Below, piece after piece: positions 16,266 through 24,862 of a stretch of DNA of 38,638 nucleotides. The DNA comes from Stigonema ocellatum SAG 48.90 = DSM 106950. GTDB lineage: Bacteria > Cyanobacteriota > Cyanobacteriia > Cyanobacteriales > Nostocaceae. The position numbers and the translations under genes are program-made. How positions within the stretch are numbered: the stretch's first letter is position 1; every line of letters begins with the position of its first letter. The notes beneath the pieces were generated by a model. It ran no database searches and was not told the origin of the DNA. It worked only from the letters and a program-made list of their open reading frames with translations. The DNA is taken from the NCBI GenBank assembly GCA_016903675.1, contig JADQBA010000087.1, positions 1 through 38,638 of the forward strand. Direction: 5' to 3'.

Positions 16266-16322
16266 CTCAGGGAGTTATGAACCTAATCTAACTCATAACT
16301 CCTGACTCCTCACTCCTAACTC
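16266..16322. repeat. CTCCTAA / CTCACTC short array
   Basis: Units ACTCATA, ACTCCTG, ACTCCTC and ACTCCTA lie between the divergent channel gene and the DMFase-like gene, ending about 15 bases before the latter's ATG. Confidence 0.75.
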
Positions 16323-16336
16323 TTACAGTAAGTCCA

Positions 16337-18115
16337 ATGTTTTTTCGTAACCGATCGCATCTCATCAAAGTGCTATTGCCAGCACTATTAATTTTCATCA
16401 CAACCCTACTTGTTTTCCCTGATACTGACCAGGCTGTGGATGTACCAACACCTAGCAAGAGAAACAATACAATAACCATTGAAAATCTTAAGAAGGGTAA
16501 TACTGATTGGCAATTAACCAATCCTGCCACTAGGAGAGAAATAGAAGGCTATGCTTCGCTTACTAGCGTAAATCGTGGCGCGGAAATCAAGTTTTTTGTA
16601 AACACTTTAGACCCAAGCTATACGCTCAAAATTTTTCGCATGGGTTGGTACGACGGTGCTGGAGGGCGGCAAATGGCGTCTGCGATTACACGAAAGCGAG
16701 TTAAGCAACCACCACCAATAGTAGATCCAGCCACTGGGCTGATTGAATGCAATTGGCAAGATCCATACATTTTGAAAATTCCCAACAACCCAAAGGATCC
16801 AACACAGTGGGCGAGTGGTATTTATTTAGCAAAACTCACTGCAAGCAAGAGTCAGAAGCAAAGCTACATCATTTTTGTCGTGCGTGATGATAGTCGTCCT
16901 TCTGACATCCTGTTCCAATCCAGCGTCACTACTTATCAGGCATATAATAACTGGGGTGGGATGTCTCTTTATCGGTGGAACAGTCGCGGAAAACAAGCAC
17001 AAAAAGTTTCCTTTAATCGTCCTTATGCCGCCAGTCCCAATCTAGCAGCTGCCTACGGAGTGGGTGCAGGAGAATTTTTGACTAACTCTCAACCAAAAAG
17101 GAGAACATCTAGCGCTGGGTGGGAATACAACATGGTGCGGTGGCTGGAACGGGAAGGCTACGATGTTGTCTACTGCACCGACATTGACACCCATGTCAAT
17201 CCTTTAGAGGAATACAGCGGCAAACCCATGCTATTATCCCATAAGGCTTTTCTTTCAGTAGGTCATGATGAATATTGGTCATGGGAAATGCGGCAGAATG
17301 TGGAACTAGCAAGAGAAAAGAGTATCAGTCTTGGCTTCTTTTCTTCCAATACCTGCTATTGGCAAATTCGCTTTGAGCCAAGCCGTCTGACGAAAGACGT
17401 TAACCGCATCATTGTAGCCTACAAAGAAAACTCTATCCTAGACCCCTTCGCTAGGGATGGCGATCCTAGCAACGATTATCTGATAACAACTCGTTGGCGA
17501 AAACAGCCTGTGAATTTCCCAGAAGATTCACTCATTGGAGTTATGTATGAAACATTTCAGGTAAACGCTGATATTGTTATCAATGATACAGCGCCAGATT
17601 GGTTACTGGCTGATACCCAATTGAGCCGAGAGTCGGGAGTGGGGAATGGGGAGTGGGGGCAATACTACTGGGATAAGCAAAAATTAGAAACCCGGTTTCT
17701 CCAAGAAACCGGGTTTCTGGCACCTCCACAATCCTTAACCAAGCAGTATTGGAAGTGGGGGAGGAAATTAGTTGCGTATGTTTCATCTATAACGGGCGAT
17801 CGCCTCCAATCCCCACATCTGAAGGAAATCCGCCTTCCTGGACTTTTGGGCTACGAAGTTGATCGAATGTTTGGCAACGCCCCAGCTAATACCATCCGCA
17901 TTGCCCATTCACCCTATCGTTACAAGAATGGCATACGATATGCAGATATGACATTCTACAAAACAGATTCCGGTGCAACAGTCTTTGCTACCGGTTCTAT
18001 GCAGTGGAGTTGGGGACTGGATGATTACAATGCGCCGAAATTACGTCCAACTCTTGTGAATGCTAACGCCCAAGCCATCACACGCAATGTCCTTGCCCAA
18101 ATGATCAGAGAATAG
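16337..18115 (+). CDS. N,N-dimethylformamidase beta-subunit-like protein with repeat insertion
   Basis: A 592-residue exported or anchored protein: an N-terminal hydrophobic segment (LIKVLLPALLIFITTLLVF), then the large domain named after the N,N-dimethylformamidase beta subunit. Typical stretches are FRMGWYDGAGGRQ, SVTTYQAYNNWGGMSLY, FLSVGHDEYWSWEMR and ATGSMQWSWGLDDY. True DMFase activity is not implied; most cyanobacterial members are uncharacterised. Residues about 432-465 are encoded by inserted repeats: a GGGGAGT-type run (17632-17657) and an AGAAACCCGG hairpin (17686-17718), with the frame preserved. The stop codon is followed without a gap by a tandem-repeat array. Confidence 0.85.
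   Translation: MFFRNRSHLIKVLLPALLIFITTLLVFPDTDQAVDVPTPSKRNNTITIENLKKGNTDWQLTNPATRREIEGYASLTSVNRGAEIKFFVNTLDPSYTLKIFRMGWYDGAGGRQMASAITRKRVKQPPPIVDPATGLIECNWQDPYILKIPNNPKDPTQWASGIYLAKLTASKSQKQSYIIFVVRDDSRPSDILFQSSVTTYQAYNNWGGMSLYRWNSRGKQAQKVSFNRPYAASPNLAAAYGVGAGEFLTNSQPKRRTSSAGWEYNMVRWLEREGYDVVYCTDIDTHVNPLEEYSGKPMLLSHKAFLSVGHDEYWSWEMRQNVELAREKSISLGFFSSNTCYWQIRFEPSRLTKDVNRIIVAYKENSILDPFARDGDPSNDYLITTRWRKQPVNFPEDSLIGVMYETFQVNADIVINDTAPDWLLADTQLSRESGVGNGEWGQYYWDKQKLETRFLQETGFLAPPQSLTKQYWKWGRKLVAYVSSITGDRLQSPHLKEIRLPGLLGYEVDRMFGNAPANTIRIAHSPYRYKNGIRYADMTFYKTDSGATVFATGSMQWSWGLDDYNAPKLRPTLVNANAQAITRNVLAQMIRE
17632..17718. repeat. Tandem heptamers plus AGAAACCCGG hairpin inside a coding sequence
   Basis: GGGAGTGGGGAATGGGGAGT (within 17635-17657) is the same unit as the intergenic arrays. 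At 17686-17718 two 15-bp palindromes, AGAAACCCGGTTTCT and AGAAACCGGGTTTCT, are separated by three bases, as in the intergenic copies at 7842 and 28755. All of it is translated in frame. Confidence 0.85.
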
Positions 18116-18269
18116 TGGGGAGTGGGGAGTGGGGAGTGGGGAGTGGGGAGTGGGGAGTGGGGAGTGGGGAGTGGGGAGTGGGAAAAATAATTTTTTACTC
18201 CCCTATCTTCCCTATCTTCCCTATCTTCCCTATCTCCCCCACTCCCTACTCCCTACTCCCCACTCCCCA
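18116..18269. repeat. GGGGAGT array with inverted second half between convergent genes
   Basis: Nine GGGGAGT units (18116-18181) start at the DMFase-like stop. After a short A/T stretch come CTATCTTCC units (18201-18232) and CCCCACT/CCCTACT units (18236-18268) that end one base before the stop of the leftward gene at 18271. The two halves can pair, so the whole intergenic space could be one hairpin. Confidence 0.9.
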
Positions 18270-18270
18270 T

Positions 18271-18528
18271 TTAAAGTTCTGATGCAGTGTCTGGAGCTAC
18301 GATTTCTCCCGTACCCAACTGTAATATCATGTCTTGGTCGGTAATCAGTTCGTTGAGTTCCTTAACTTGCAAATTCATTTCCTCGCAAGCTTTCCGTAAT
18401 TCTCTCGCGAAGGTGTTAAGTTCTTCACCATAGCCACACTGGTAAGCAGCGGTTTCAATTCCCTGTTTGGCATTCGCTCTAGCACAATCAACTAACTCGG
18501 TGCCTCTTAGCGGTGTTGTGGATGCCAT
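18271..18528 (-). CDS. Small conserved protein of unknown function
   Basis: An 85-residue, largely helical soluble protein with no signal or membrane segment. It has three Cys (in LVDCARAN, YQCGYGEE and RKACEEMN) and a C-terminal amphipathic helix (NLQVKELNELITDQDMIL) ending in GTGEIVAPDTASEL. I do not recognise a named family. The ATG at 18528 is the only good start. It lies convergent to the DMFase-like gene, with its stop touching the tandem array. Confidence 0.65.
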   Translation of the reverse strand: MASTTPLRGTELVDCARANAKQGIETAAYQCGYGEELNTFARELRKACEEMNLQVKELNELITDQDMILQLGTGEIVAPDTASEL

Positions 18529-18610
18529 AGCTGTAGTTCGTATTTATTAGGTATTCTTTGCTAAAGTAGCAGGTATTAAATATTGATTCATCCTTCTAAT
18601 GGTTGAACCA

Positions 18611-18786
18611 AGAGTGGGGAGTTAGGAGTTAGGAGTTAGGAGTTAGGAGTTAGGAGTGAGGAGTTAGGAGTGAGGAGTTAGGAGTGAGGAGTTAGGAGTT
18701 AGGAGTTATAGTTTTTATTCCTTAGTGATAACTCCTCACTTTCTTCTTTATTCCTCACTCTTAACTCCTCACTCCTCACTTTTGAA
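18611..18786. repeat. GAGTTAG / GAGTGAG array
   Basis: At least fifteen units GAGTTAG and GAGTGAG (18611-18710), then an inverted segment of ACTCCTC units (18730-18779). It ends two bases before the SDR stop codon at 18788. Confidence 0.9.
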
Positions 18787-18787
18787 T

Positions 18788-19645
18788 TTACCCGTTGATT
18801 ATCTCTCCACCGTTCGGGTGTAAAACTTGACCAGATATATAAGAAGCATCGTCTGAGGCTAAAAATACATAGCTGGGTGCAACTTCTTCAGGTTGTCCGG
18901 GTCGTTGCATTGGCACCTGTTTACCAAAACTTTCAACTTTCTCAGGGGGAAAAGTTGAGGGAATCAAAGGTGTCCAGATGGGACCTGGGGCTACGGCGTT
19001 AACGCGAATTCCCTTGGATACTAGATTTTGTGAGAGGGAACGGGTAAAAGCAACGATCGCTCCTTTTGTGGAGGAGTAATCCAGTAGTTGCGGATTACCT
19101 TTATAAGCTGTTACGGATGTCGTGTTAATAATGGCACTACCTTCGTGAAGGTACTTCAGTGCTGCTTTGGTTAGGAAAAACATTGAGAAAATATTAGTAC
19201 GGAAAGTACGCTCTAGCTGTTTAGAGGTAATATCCTCAATGCTTTCTTGCGGATGCTGTTCAGCCGCGTTGTTGACAAGAATATCAAGTTTGCCAAACTC
19301 ATCTACCGTTTGTTGTACGACTTGTTGACAAAAAGTTTCATCACCAAGGTCGCCTGCTATAGTTGCTGCACGACGTCCATATGTTTCCACCAATTTTTTG
19401 GTTTCTTTAGCGTCGTCGTGTTCATTTAAGTATACGATCGCCACATCTGCTCCTTCTTTGGCAAATGCGATCGCCACAGCGCGACCAATACCACTATCTG
19501 CACCTGTAATTAAAGCCACTTTATCTTTTAACTTGCCACTTCCCTGATAGTGAGAATCATCTGAATGGGGTTTTGGCGTCATTTTTGATTCAGTACCTGG
19601 TGGTTGCTGTTGTTGTGGTGGTTGTGATGATTGTTGTTCTGGCAT
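18788..19645 (-). CDS. SDR-family oxidoreductase
   Basis: A 285-residue short-chain dehydrogenase/reductase of the stress-linked glucose/ribitol-dehydrogenase-like subgroup. This group is marked by a Gln/Pro-rich N-terminal extension (QQSSQPPQQQQPPG) and HYQGSGKLKDKVALITGA. It has the cofactor motif TGADSGIGRAVAIAFAKEGA, NNAAEQHP, catalytic Ser region INTTSVTAYKG, catalytic Tyr/Lys in DYSSTKGA, and VNAVAPGPIWTPLIPSTF. Start ATG 19645 is preceded by AGGAGAG at good spacing; an upstream start at 19696 is weaker. The substrate is unknown. Confidence 0.92.
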   Translation of the reverse strand: MPEQQSSQPPQQQQPPGTESKMTPKPHSDDSHYQGSGKLKDKVALITGADSGIGRAVAIAFAKEGADVAIVYLNEHDDAKETKKLVETYGRRAATIAGDLGDETFCQQVVQQTVDEFGKLDILVNNAAEQHPQESIEDITSKQLERTFRTNIFSMFFLTKAALKYLHEGSAIINTTSVTAYKGNPQLLDYSSTKGAIVAFTRSLSQNLVSKGIRVNAVAPGPIWTPLIPSTFPPEKVESFGKQVPMQRPGQPEEVAPSYVFLASDDASYISGQVLHPNGGEIING

Positions 19646-20191
19646 ATAATCTCTCCTAGAAATTTCTTGAACTAAAGCCCACAAATTGTGTATCAAAACT
19701 AAACCTTGGATCGAAACTTCAATCCAAGGTAATTTTTGGTGTTTGCTTCCAATTGCCCGGTTTTAGTGTAGGCTTTTATCCCTCAATATCAGCCTAGTAC
19801 CAAATTTTTCACTCGTCATGGAAAATTCCCACATAACTCTCCAGTCATGAAGGGTTCGTTCCTTACATCTGCTTTTAAGTTAACTGGTATGTTGCCGTAA
19901 TTTATCACTCTTCAGATGTAGATAAACTCAAAATTTCTTTACCTAAGGATGTAAAAAAGAAATAAAAAATGTTGTATAATACATTACAAAAGATTATAAA
20001 AAATTGGTAAAATATTAAGGGACTGCCCACCAAACCCCGGTTCTGGTGGGCAGTGCCCACCCTACGTATATTTGAAAACGCCGATTTACCTAATAAATCA
20101 AAGAAGTGTTACAAATTATCTGCCGATAATTTGTATTTAAGTTATACAAGATTAAGAAAGCAGAAATAGGGAGCAAGGCAGGGTTGAACTT
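19646..20191. other. Divergent intergenic stretch
   Basis: No gene is recognised. Upstream of the SDR is a hairpin at 19703-19730 (ACCTTGGAT/ATCCAAGGT). A TATAAT at 19975-19980 could be a -10 for the rightward ligase gene, but no good -35 is seen. The GTGGGCAGTGCCCAC-type repeat occupies 20022-20068. Confidence 0.5.
20022..20068. repeat. TGGTGGGCAGTGCCCACC palindrome family, copy 1
   Basis: ACTGCCCACCA and its complement TGGTGGGCAGT enclose AACCCCGGTTC, followed by GCCCACCCTACGTA. It is the same family as 27011-27033, 35235-35289 and 35446-35467. Confidence 0.75.
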
Positions 20192-21796
20192 ATGCAAATG
20201 CTGAACGTTTCAGAATTACAAGAAATTGACAAGTTTCGTAATTTGCAGTTAATTTTGCGCGATCGCTGGAAAACTATTGAGCTATTCGATCACAGCGACG
20301 CGGATATTTTAGTCATTCCCTCCCTAAGTATCGACCAGCGCGAACTAAACAAAGTCGAAGGCTGCGAACATTATGAAGAAAGACTACTATTTTCCTTAAT
20401 TCGGTTACAGAATCCGCGTACTAGGCTAATTTATGTGACATCGATGCCACTACATCCCAGCATCATAGATTATTATCTGCAACTTTTACCAGGAATTCCT
20501 TTTTCTCATGCCCGCAATCGCTTGTTACTGCTTTCTACTTACGATTCCTCTAAAAAACCCCTGAGTCAAAAGATTTTAGAACGCCCACGTTTGTTAGAGC
20601 GGATACGCCAAGCCTTGAGGCTGGAAAAATCATTCATGACCTGCTATAATTCCTCTCACTGGGAAGGAGAATTGTCGGTTAAATTGGGTGTGCCACTGTA
20701 TGCGGCTGCACCAGATTTAACAATTTGGGGAAGTAAAGGTGGCAGTAGGCAAATCTTTGCTGAAAGCGATGTTCCGCATCCAGATGGCAGCAGCAGTATT
20801 TGGAATGAAAACGATTTGGCAAAAGCTGCTGCCGAATTGTGGGAACGCCAGCCAACATTACAACGAATGGTAGTAAAACTCAACGAAGGCATTTCCGGAG
20901 AGGGAAACGCGCTGCTAGATTTGAAACCAATGGCGAGTGTAGCACCGCCTAATGGTTCTTTTGCTCAAAGGGTGGCGGCGATTCATGAAGGCTTTCTAAA
21001 TCTTCGCTTTCAAGCAAAACAAGAGACTTGGGAGAATTTTTCTCAACGAATCTGCGAGTTAGGGGCAATTGTCGAGGCATTTGTGTTCGGGGAAATCAAG
21101 CGATCGCCCAGTGTGCAAGGACGCATCACACCTAACGGCGATGTGGAAATTCTCTCAACCCACGACCAAATTCTCGGAGGACCAGACGGTCAGATTTATC
21201 TTGGTTGTCGATTTCCTGCTGATGAAGCTTATCGGTTGCAATTGCAGCAACTAGGGTTAAAAATTGGCAGAAACTTGGCAAAAAAAGGCGCTTTAGAAAG
21301 ATATGGAGTTGATTTTATTGCCGTTGACACAGGTAATAACCAGTGGGATATTCAAGCAATTGAAATCAACCTGCGTAAAGGTGGCACCACCCATCCTTTT
21401 ATGGCCTTGAAACTATTAACTAACGGTCGCTATGACCTCTCGACGGGTTTGTTTTATAGTCAGCAGGGGCGTGCTAAATACTATATTGCCACTGACAACC
21501 TACAAAAAGAGCGTTATCAGGGACTTCTACCTAATGATTTCATGGACATCATTGCCCACCACAAGCTACACTTTGACACAGGAACTGAAACAGGGACAGT
21601 CTTTCATCTAATGGGATGTCTTTCCCAGTTTGGTAAGTTGGGGTTAACCAGCATAGGTGATTCTCCACAACATGCAGAAGAAATTTATAACAAAGTCGTC
21701 AAAGTTCTGGATCAAGAAACGAATAGTAGCTCTAAAGATTTTTCTTCGTTAACAGACAACTCTATCCCTATTGGTTGGGATGGATATAGCTGTTAG
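20192..21796 (+). CDS. PGM1-related peptide ligase (ATP-grasp)
   Basis: A 534-residue protein resembling the cyanobacterial group annotated as peptide ligase PGM1-related, after the pheganomycin enzyme that joins a guanidino acid to peptides. The N-terminal half (ADILVIPSLSIDQRE, RLIYVTSMPLHPSIIDYYL) is typical of the group. ATP-grasp elements follow: MVVKLNEGISGEGN with Lys229, VEAFVFGEIKRSPS, and near residue 390 the metal-binding EINLRKGGTTHPF. Neither a precursor-peptide gene nor a tailoring gene adjoins it, so the product cannot be predicted. The start is the first of two close ATGs (20192, 20198). A perfect 28-bp palindrome follows the stop by ten bases. Confidence 0.84.
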   Translation: MQMLNVSELQEIDKFRNLQLILRDRWKTIELFDHSDADILVIPSLSIDQRELNKVEGCEHYEERLLFSLIRLQNPRTRLIYVTSMPLHPSIIDYYLQLLPGIPFSHARNRLLLLSTYDSSKKPLSQKILERPRLLERIRQALRLEKSFMTCYNSSHWEGELSVKLGVPLYAAAPDLTIWGSKGGSRQIFAESDVPHPDGSSSIWNENDLAKAAAELWERQPTLQRMVVKLNEGISGEGNALLDLKPMASVAPPNGSFAQRVAAIHEGFLNLRFQAKQETWENFSQRICELGAIVEAFVFGEIKRSPSVQGRITPNGDVEILSTHDQILGGPDGQIYLGCRFPADEAYRLQLQQLGLKIGRNLAKKGALERYGVDFIAVDTGNNQWDIQAIEINLRKGGTTHPFMALKLLTNGRYDLSTGLFYSQQGRAKYYIATDNLQKERYQGLLPNDFMDIIAHHKLHFDTGTETGTVFHLMGCLSQFGKLGLTSIGDSPQHAEEIYNKVVKVLDQETNSSSKDFSSLTDNSIPIGWDGYSC

Positions 21797-21806
21797 ACTT
21801 CTTGAT

Positions 21807-21834
21807 GTAGAGACCGTAAATTTACGGTCTCTAC
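21807..21834 (+). terminator. 28-bp palindrome after the ligase gene (GTAGAGAC family)
   Basis: Perfect palindrome with half GTAGAGACCGTAAA, followed by AAAAGAC rather than a T-run on this strand. It could stop transcription from either side, but it also belongs to a dispersed family (24776, 29535, 29922, 38593). Confidence 0.5.
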
Positions 21835-21850
21835 AAAAGACTTTGAGCAT

Positions 21851-22186
21851 TTAGAGAAATTCGAGTTGATTTTTCATCTGCTCTAGTTCCAGAACTTCCC
21901 AAATTAAAACTAAGGTATTCAAAATTTCACCTATCGAGCGTCGATTTGGACTGCAATAGGCAATTCCAGAATGCCCCACTCCTTTTTGATGAAGCGCAAC
22001 AAAATCATCATCGTGGGTAACCAAAACTCGATTTTGTGACAAAGCAAAAGAAAGCTGTGCTTCATCGGATGCAGTTATCAATCCCACTTCTGGAGTAGTA
22101 GTTACATCAATTAAGCGACGGCGCAGACCTTCGGCGATCGCATTACTGACACTCTCATCCAAGTGAAATCGGATTTTTTCGGTCAT
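21851..22186 (-). CDS. DUF5615 PIN-like toxin-type protein
   Basis: A 111-residue protein of the PIN-like DUF5615 family, usually viewed as the toxin half of a pair with DUF433. Acidic residues expected at a PIN-like site are visible in FHLDESVSNAIAEGL, LITASDEAQLSFAL and VLVTHDDDFVALH. The rest (GHSGIAYCSPNRRSIGEIL) fits the family. It is second in a two-gene unit: its ATG overlaps the DUF433 stop by four bases. RNase activity is inferred from the fold only. Confidence 0.9.
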   Translation of the reverse strand: MTEKIRFHLDESVSNAIAEGLRRRLIDVTTTPEVGLITASDEAQLSFALSQNRVLVTHDDDFVALHQKGVGHSGIAYCSPNRRSIGEILNTLVLIWEVLELEQMKNQLEFL

Positions 22187-22497
22187 ATCCGCTTCTGAAG
22201 CTTCTGTTGTAGAATAGAAGGCGTTTGAGCTTCTACCCCTCTGACAAAAGCCTCTGCTGCTTCAATATCTCTTCTAATTTCTTCCCGATGATCGTAATAG
22301 TAGGCTAAGGCTGCATAGACATCTGCTAAGGTAAGGCTGGGATGGTGATAAATAATCTCATCAGGTGACATTCCCATTCTTTCATGCCAAATAACAATGT
22401 CCTGCACGCGGATGCGGTGTCCGGCAATGCGAGGTTTACCTCCACAGACACCTAGGGTAATTTCAATGTGTTCTGAGATTGTAGGGATGGTTGCCAT
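22183..22497 (-). CDS. DUF433 antitoxin-type protein
   Basis: A 104-residue DUF433 protein: a winged-helix-like domain with GGKPRIAGHRIRVQDIVIW, MSPDEIIYHHPSLTLADVYAAL and YYYDHREEIRRDI. A C-terminal helix follows that would contact the partner DUF5615 protein. The frame is open back to 22587, but the family start MATIPTISEHIEI at 22497 fits better. Its four-base overlap with the DUF5615 gene is the classic arrangement for this toxin-antitoxin-like module, antitoxin first. Confidence 0.9.
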   Translation of the reverse strand: MATIPTISEHIEITLGVCGGKPRIAGHRIRVQDIVIWHERMGMSPDEIIYHHPSLTLADVYAALAYYYDHREEIRRDIEAAEAFVRGVEAQTPSILQQKLQKRI

Positions 22498-22663
22498 TTT
22501 GCCAAAGAGATTAGAGGAGAAACTTTTATCATCTCGTGTTAGTAGTGTAGTATAACCGCTCTCACGGCAACTGGCGAACTCAAGCAACCAGACATCCCGC
22601 TTTATTTAGTGTACAATCAACACAGCCCTTGTTTTTTCGCGGTTTGTCCCACAATATATTCCA

Positions 22664-24424
22664 GTGCGTGCGATTCACTGCATCAATCCAGACTGTCAGC
22701 GTCCTTATCCCCAGCATTGGGGAAATAGGTTTTGCCATAGCTGTGGCGCATCGCTACAGCTTGTAGATCGTTATACCCCACTCGAGCGTCTGGGGACGGG
22801 AGGATTTGCCCAAATTTACACGGTTTGGGATCAAAAGACGCAAACAGAAAAAGTACTGAAGGTCTTGGTGGAAAATTCACCAAAGGCTCAAGAATTATTT
22901 GTCCAAGAAGCAGCAGTTTTAAGTAGTTTACGACATCCAGGTGTCCCCAAAGTTGATGCCGATGGATATTTTTCAGTGGAGATATTGGATGCAACGTCTG
23001 TCAATGTGAAATCACGCCAGATCTCTTGTCTGGTGATGGAAAAAATTAATGGTCAAACCTTGGAGGAAGTCTTCCAGCAGTTTACCCAAGGGTGTCCTCA
23101 AGAGTTGGTGTTAAACTGGTTAACCCAAGCAGTGGAAATTTTGCAGGAATTACACAAACGCAAGATTATTCACCGCGATATTAAACCTTCTAATTTAATG
23201 CTGCGATCGCCCCTTTCTCAAGGCTTGGTCCTCCCTATGGGGGTGCACTTAAAGAAAAAAGCAGCCTCGTCGGCTTCCGTTGGGGGGGATCTGGTACTGA
23301 TTGATTTTGGTGGGGTCAAACAATTTACGAACCGCAGTTTTCGTGCTCAGCCAACTTCTACCAGGTTATATTCTTCAGGCTATAGTCCACCAGAACAAAT
23401 GGCAGGGGGTAATGTTGGACCTACAAGCGATTTTTTCGCCCTTGGTCGAACCATGATAGAGATGTTGACAGGCAAATCTCTCCTGGATTTGGAAGATCCG
23501 CTGACGGGAAAGTTGCTCTGGCGCAATGGGGTAAATGTCAACCCTAAACTAGCAGATTTGCTGGATGAGATGGTTCAGGAGGATATGCGATCGCGTCCGG
23601 TAAACGCTGCTATCATCCAAAAAAGTTTGGGGAAGATTTCCCAACCCCCTCTCTTGCAGGGATTTTTCTCCCAGCTAGGGTTATCCCTACGGCTTTGGTT
23701 AGAGAGTCTTCAGAAAGCCCCGATTTACTTGATCCAAGCTTTAGGTAAAACGACTCTTTTCATCTTCAAAGCAATTCTCGCTTGTCTAATAGCCTGTTTG
23801 GATACAACTTGGACAATGCTTCTCACTGGTTGTGGTGCTGCTTTTGGTGCGATTTTTGGGTTGATTTTGGCACAGCAAACAACCTGGGATAAGCAACTTA
23901 CCCAATTTTTGTCTCGTCAGCTACCCTCCATTTTTCTGAATACTCAAACTCTTTCCGGTTCAGAGATGCTTTTATTTGTGGGAGCCGGCTTGGGAACTGC
24001 ATGGGGGCTAACAGTGGCTGGAGGTTTTGGTCAGCGACGGCGGTTTTTGGTGGCGTCGCTCATGGGGATCATTGCCTATGGGTTTGGTTGGTTAGTTTTG
24101 CAACTAGCCACACCACAGGATGCAGCAGATAGGCTAGTAGCAATGATTTTAGCTGCTGTTTCCCTACTTACCCTTGGTTTAGGTCTACGTAGCCATCATA
24201 TAGTTCACGCTGTGATTGCGGCATTTGGCACGGCGATTGTCTTTGCTGGTTTGACTGTTTTAGGGTTTCCAATTGATGTATTCGACTTCCTTACTTCCCC
24301 CAGTTGGAATGACTTATACCTTCCTATTGCTTTTTTTGGCTTTATGGGTGTCTTTCTGAGCTTCTGGTTGGGGGTAAGTTACTACCTCATCGTACCTGGG
24401 TTACGCTTTTTGGGTTGGCGCTAA
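22664..24424 (+). CDS. Serine/threonine protein kinase with N-terminal four-Cys zinc ribbon
   Basis: A 586-residue cyanobacterial 4-Cys-type kinase. Cys6, 11, 24 and 27 form a likely zinc ribbon (HCINPDC, FCHSCG). The kinase domain runs from about 36 to 325 with LGTGGFAQIY, ATP Lys66 in KVLKVL, the catalytic loop HRDIKPSN (170-177), DFG at 214-216 and SGYSPPEQMAGG. Between the catalytic loop and DFG is a basic and Ser-rich insert (about 181-208). The C-terminal 230 residues hold about six hydrophobic helices, so the kinase is membrane-anchored. The start is a GTG at 22664; no closer ATG keeps the zinc ribbon. It is divergent from the toxin-antitoxin-like pair. Confidence 0.9.
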   Translation: MRAIHCINPDCQRPYPQHWGNRFCHSCGASLQLVDRYTPLERLGTGGFAQIYTVWDQKTQTEKVLKVLVENSPKAQELFVQEAAVLSSLRHPGVPKVDADGYFSVEILDATSVNVKSRQISCLVMEKINGQTLEEVFQQFTQGCPQELVLNWLTQAVEILQELHKRKIIHRDIKPSNLMLRSPLSQGLVLPMGVHLKKKAASSASVGGDLVLIDFGGVKQFTNRSFRAQPTSTRLYSSGYSPPEQMAGGNVGPTSDFFALGRTMIEMLTGKSLLDLEDPLTGKLLWRNGVNVNPKLADLLDEMVQEDMRSRPVNAAIIQKSLGKISQPPLLQGFFSQLGLSLRLWLESLQKAPIYLIQALGKTTLFIFKAILACLIACLDTTWTMLLTGCGAAFGAIFGLILAQQTTWDKQLTQFLSRQLPSIFLNTQTLSGSEMLLFVGAGLGTAWGLTVAGGFGQRRRFLVASLMGIIAYGFGWLVLQLATPQDAADRLVAMILAAVSLLTLGLGLRSHHIVHAVIAAFGTAIVFAGLTVLGFPIDVFDFLTSPSWNDLYLPIAFFGFMGVFLSFWLGVSYYLIVPGLRFLGWR

Positions 24425-24467
24425 TCCAGAGAACGTTCCCCTTGAAAGGGCTAGTCCCAACTGAATA

Positions 24468-24510
24468 AGATACCCCCTTGCCGCTTTTTTAATTTGGCAA
24501 GAGGGTATCT
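24468..24510 (+). terminator. Likely terminator hairpin after the kinase gene
   Basis: Arms AGATACCCCCTTGCC (24468-24482) and GGCAAGAGGGTATCT (24496-24510) pair with one mismatch around GCTTTTTTAATTT. It lies about 45 bases after the kinase stop. The T-run lies in the loop rather than after the stem, so efficiency is unclear. Confidence 0.5.
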
Positions 24511-24743
24511 GATGTTTCGTTGTCTATATAGTTTCTGTATAGTTCGTAGATGATTCTATTGTAGAAATCATCTACGACTTTGTCCACCCCAAGTACCATA
24601 CTTCATATTAATTTCATATTGATATTATCATTTATTCATATTTGGCGGTTGGTAAGTAAAGAGATGTTAAGATGCTGTTAAACCTACTAACCACTCACAG
24701 TCTTAGCTTAAAGTTGTGTTTATTCACGCCTCCTGACTCAGTT

Positions 24744-24838
24744 TATAGCGATTTGCGATTCAATGAGGTAGGTCTGTAGGGGCGCAAGGCTTTGCGCCCC
24801 TACATCGGGTGTACTTAACGTAGATGAAAACCGCTATA
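24744..24838. mobile_element. Small TATAGC-ended element, copy 4
   Basis: 95 bp from TATAGCGATTT to AAAACCGCTATA, with a palindrome GTAGGGGCGCAA-GGCT-TTGCGCCCCTAC at 24776-24803 in its centre. Its right end supplies an in-frame ATG at 24824 to the next gene, which is therefore a misleading start. Confidence 0.6.
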
Positions 24839-24862
24839 TCTTTTAACCTATCTGTAAAAAAT

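Larger units (their letters stand above)
24425..24862. other. Intergenic stretch with hairpins
   Basis: No gene is recognised. It holds CTTGAAAGGGCTAGT (24441-24455, as in the arms of the 5751-5910 element), the strong hairpin 24468-24510, a second hairpin 24545-24576 (CGTAGATGATT and its complement), and the TATAGC element 24744-24838. Confidence 0.6.
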
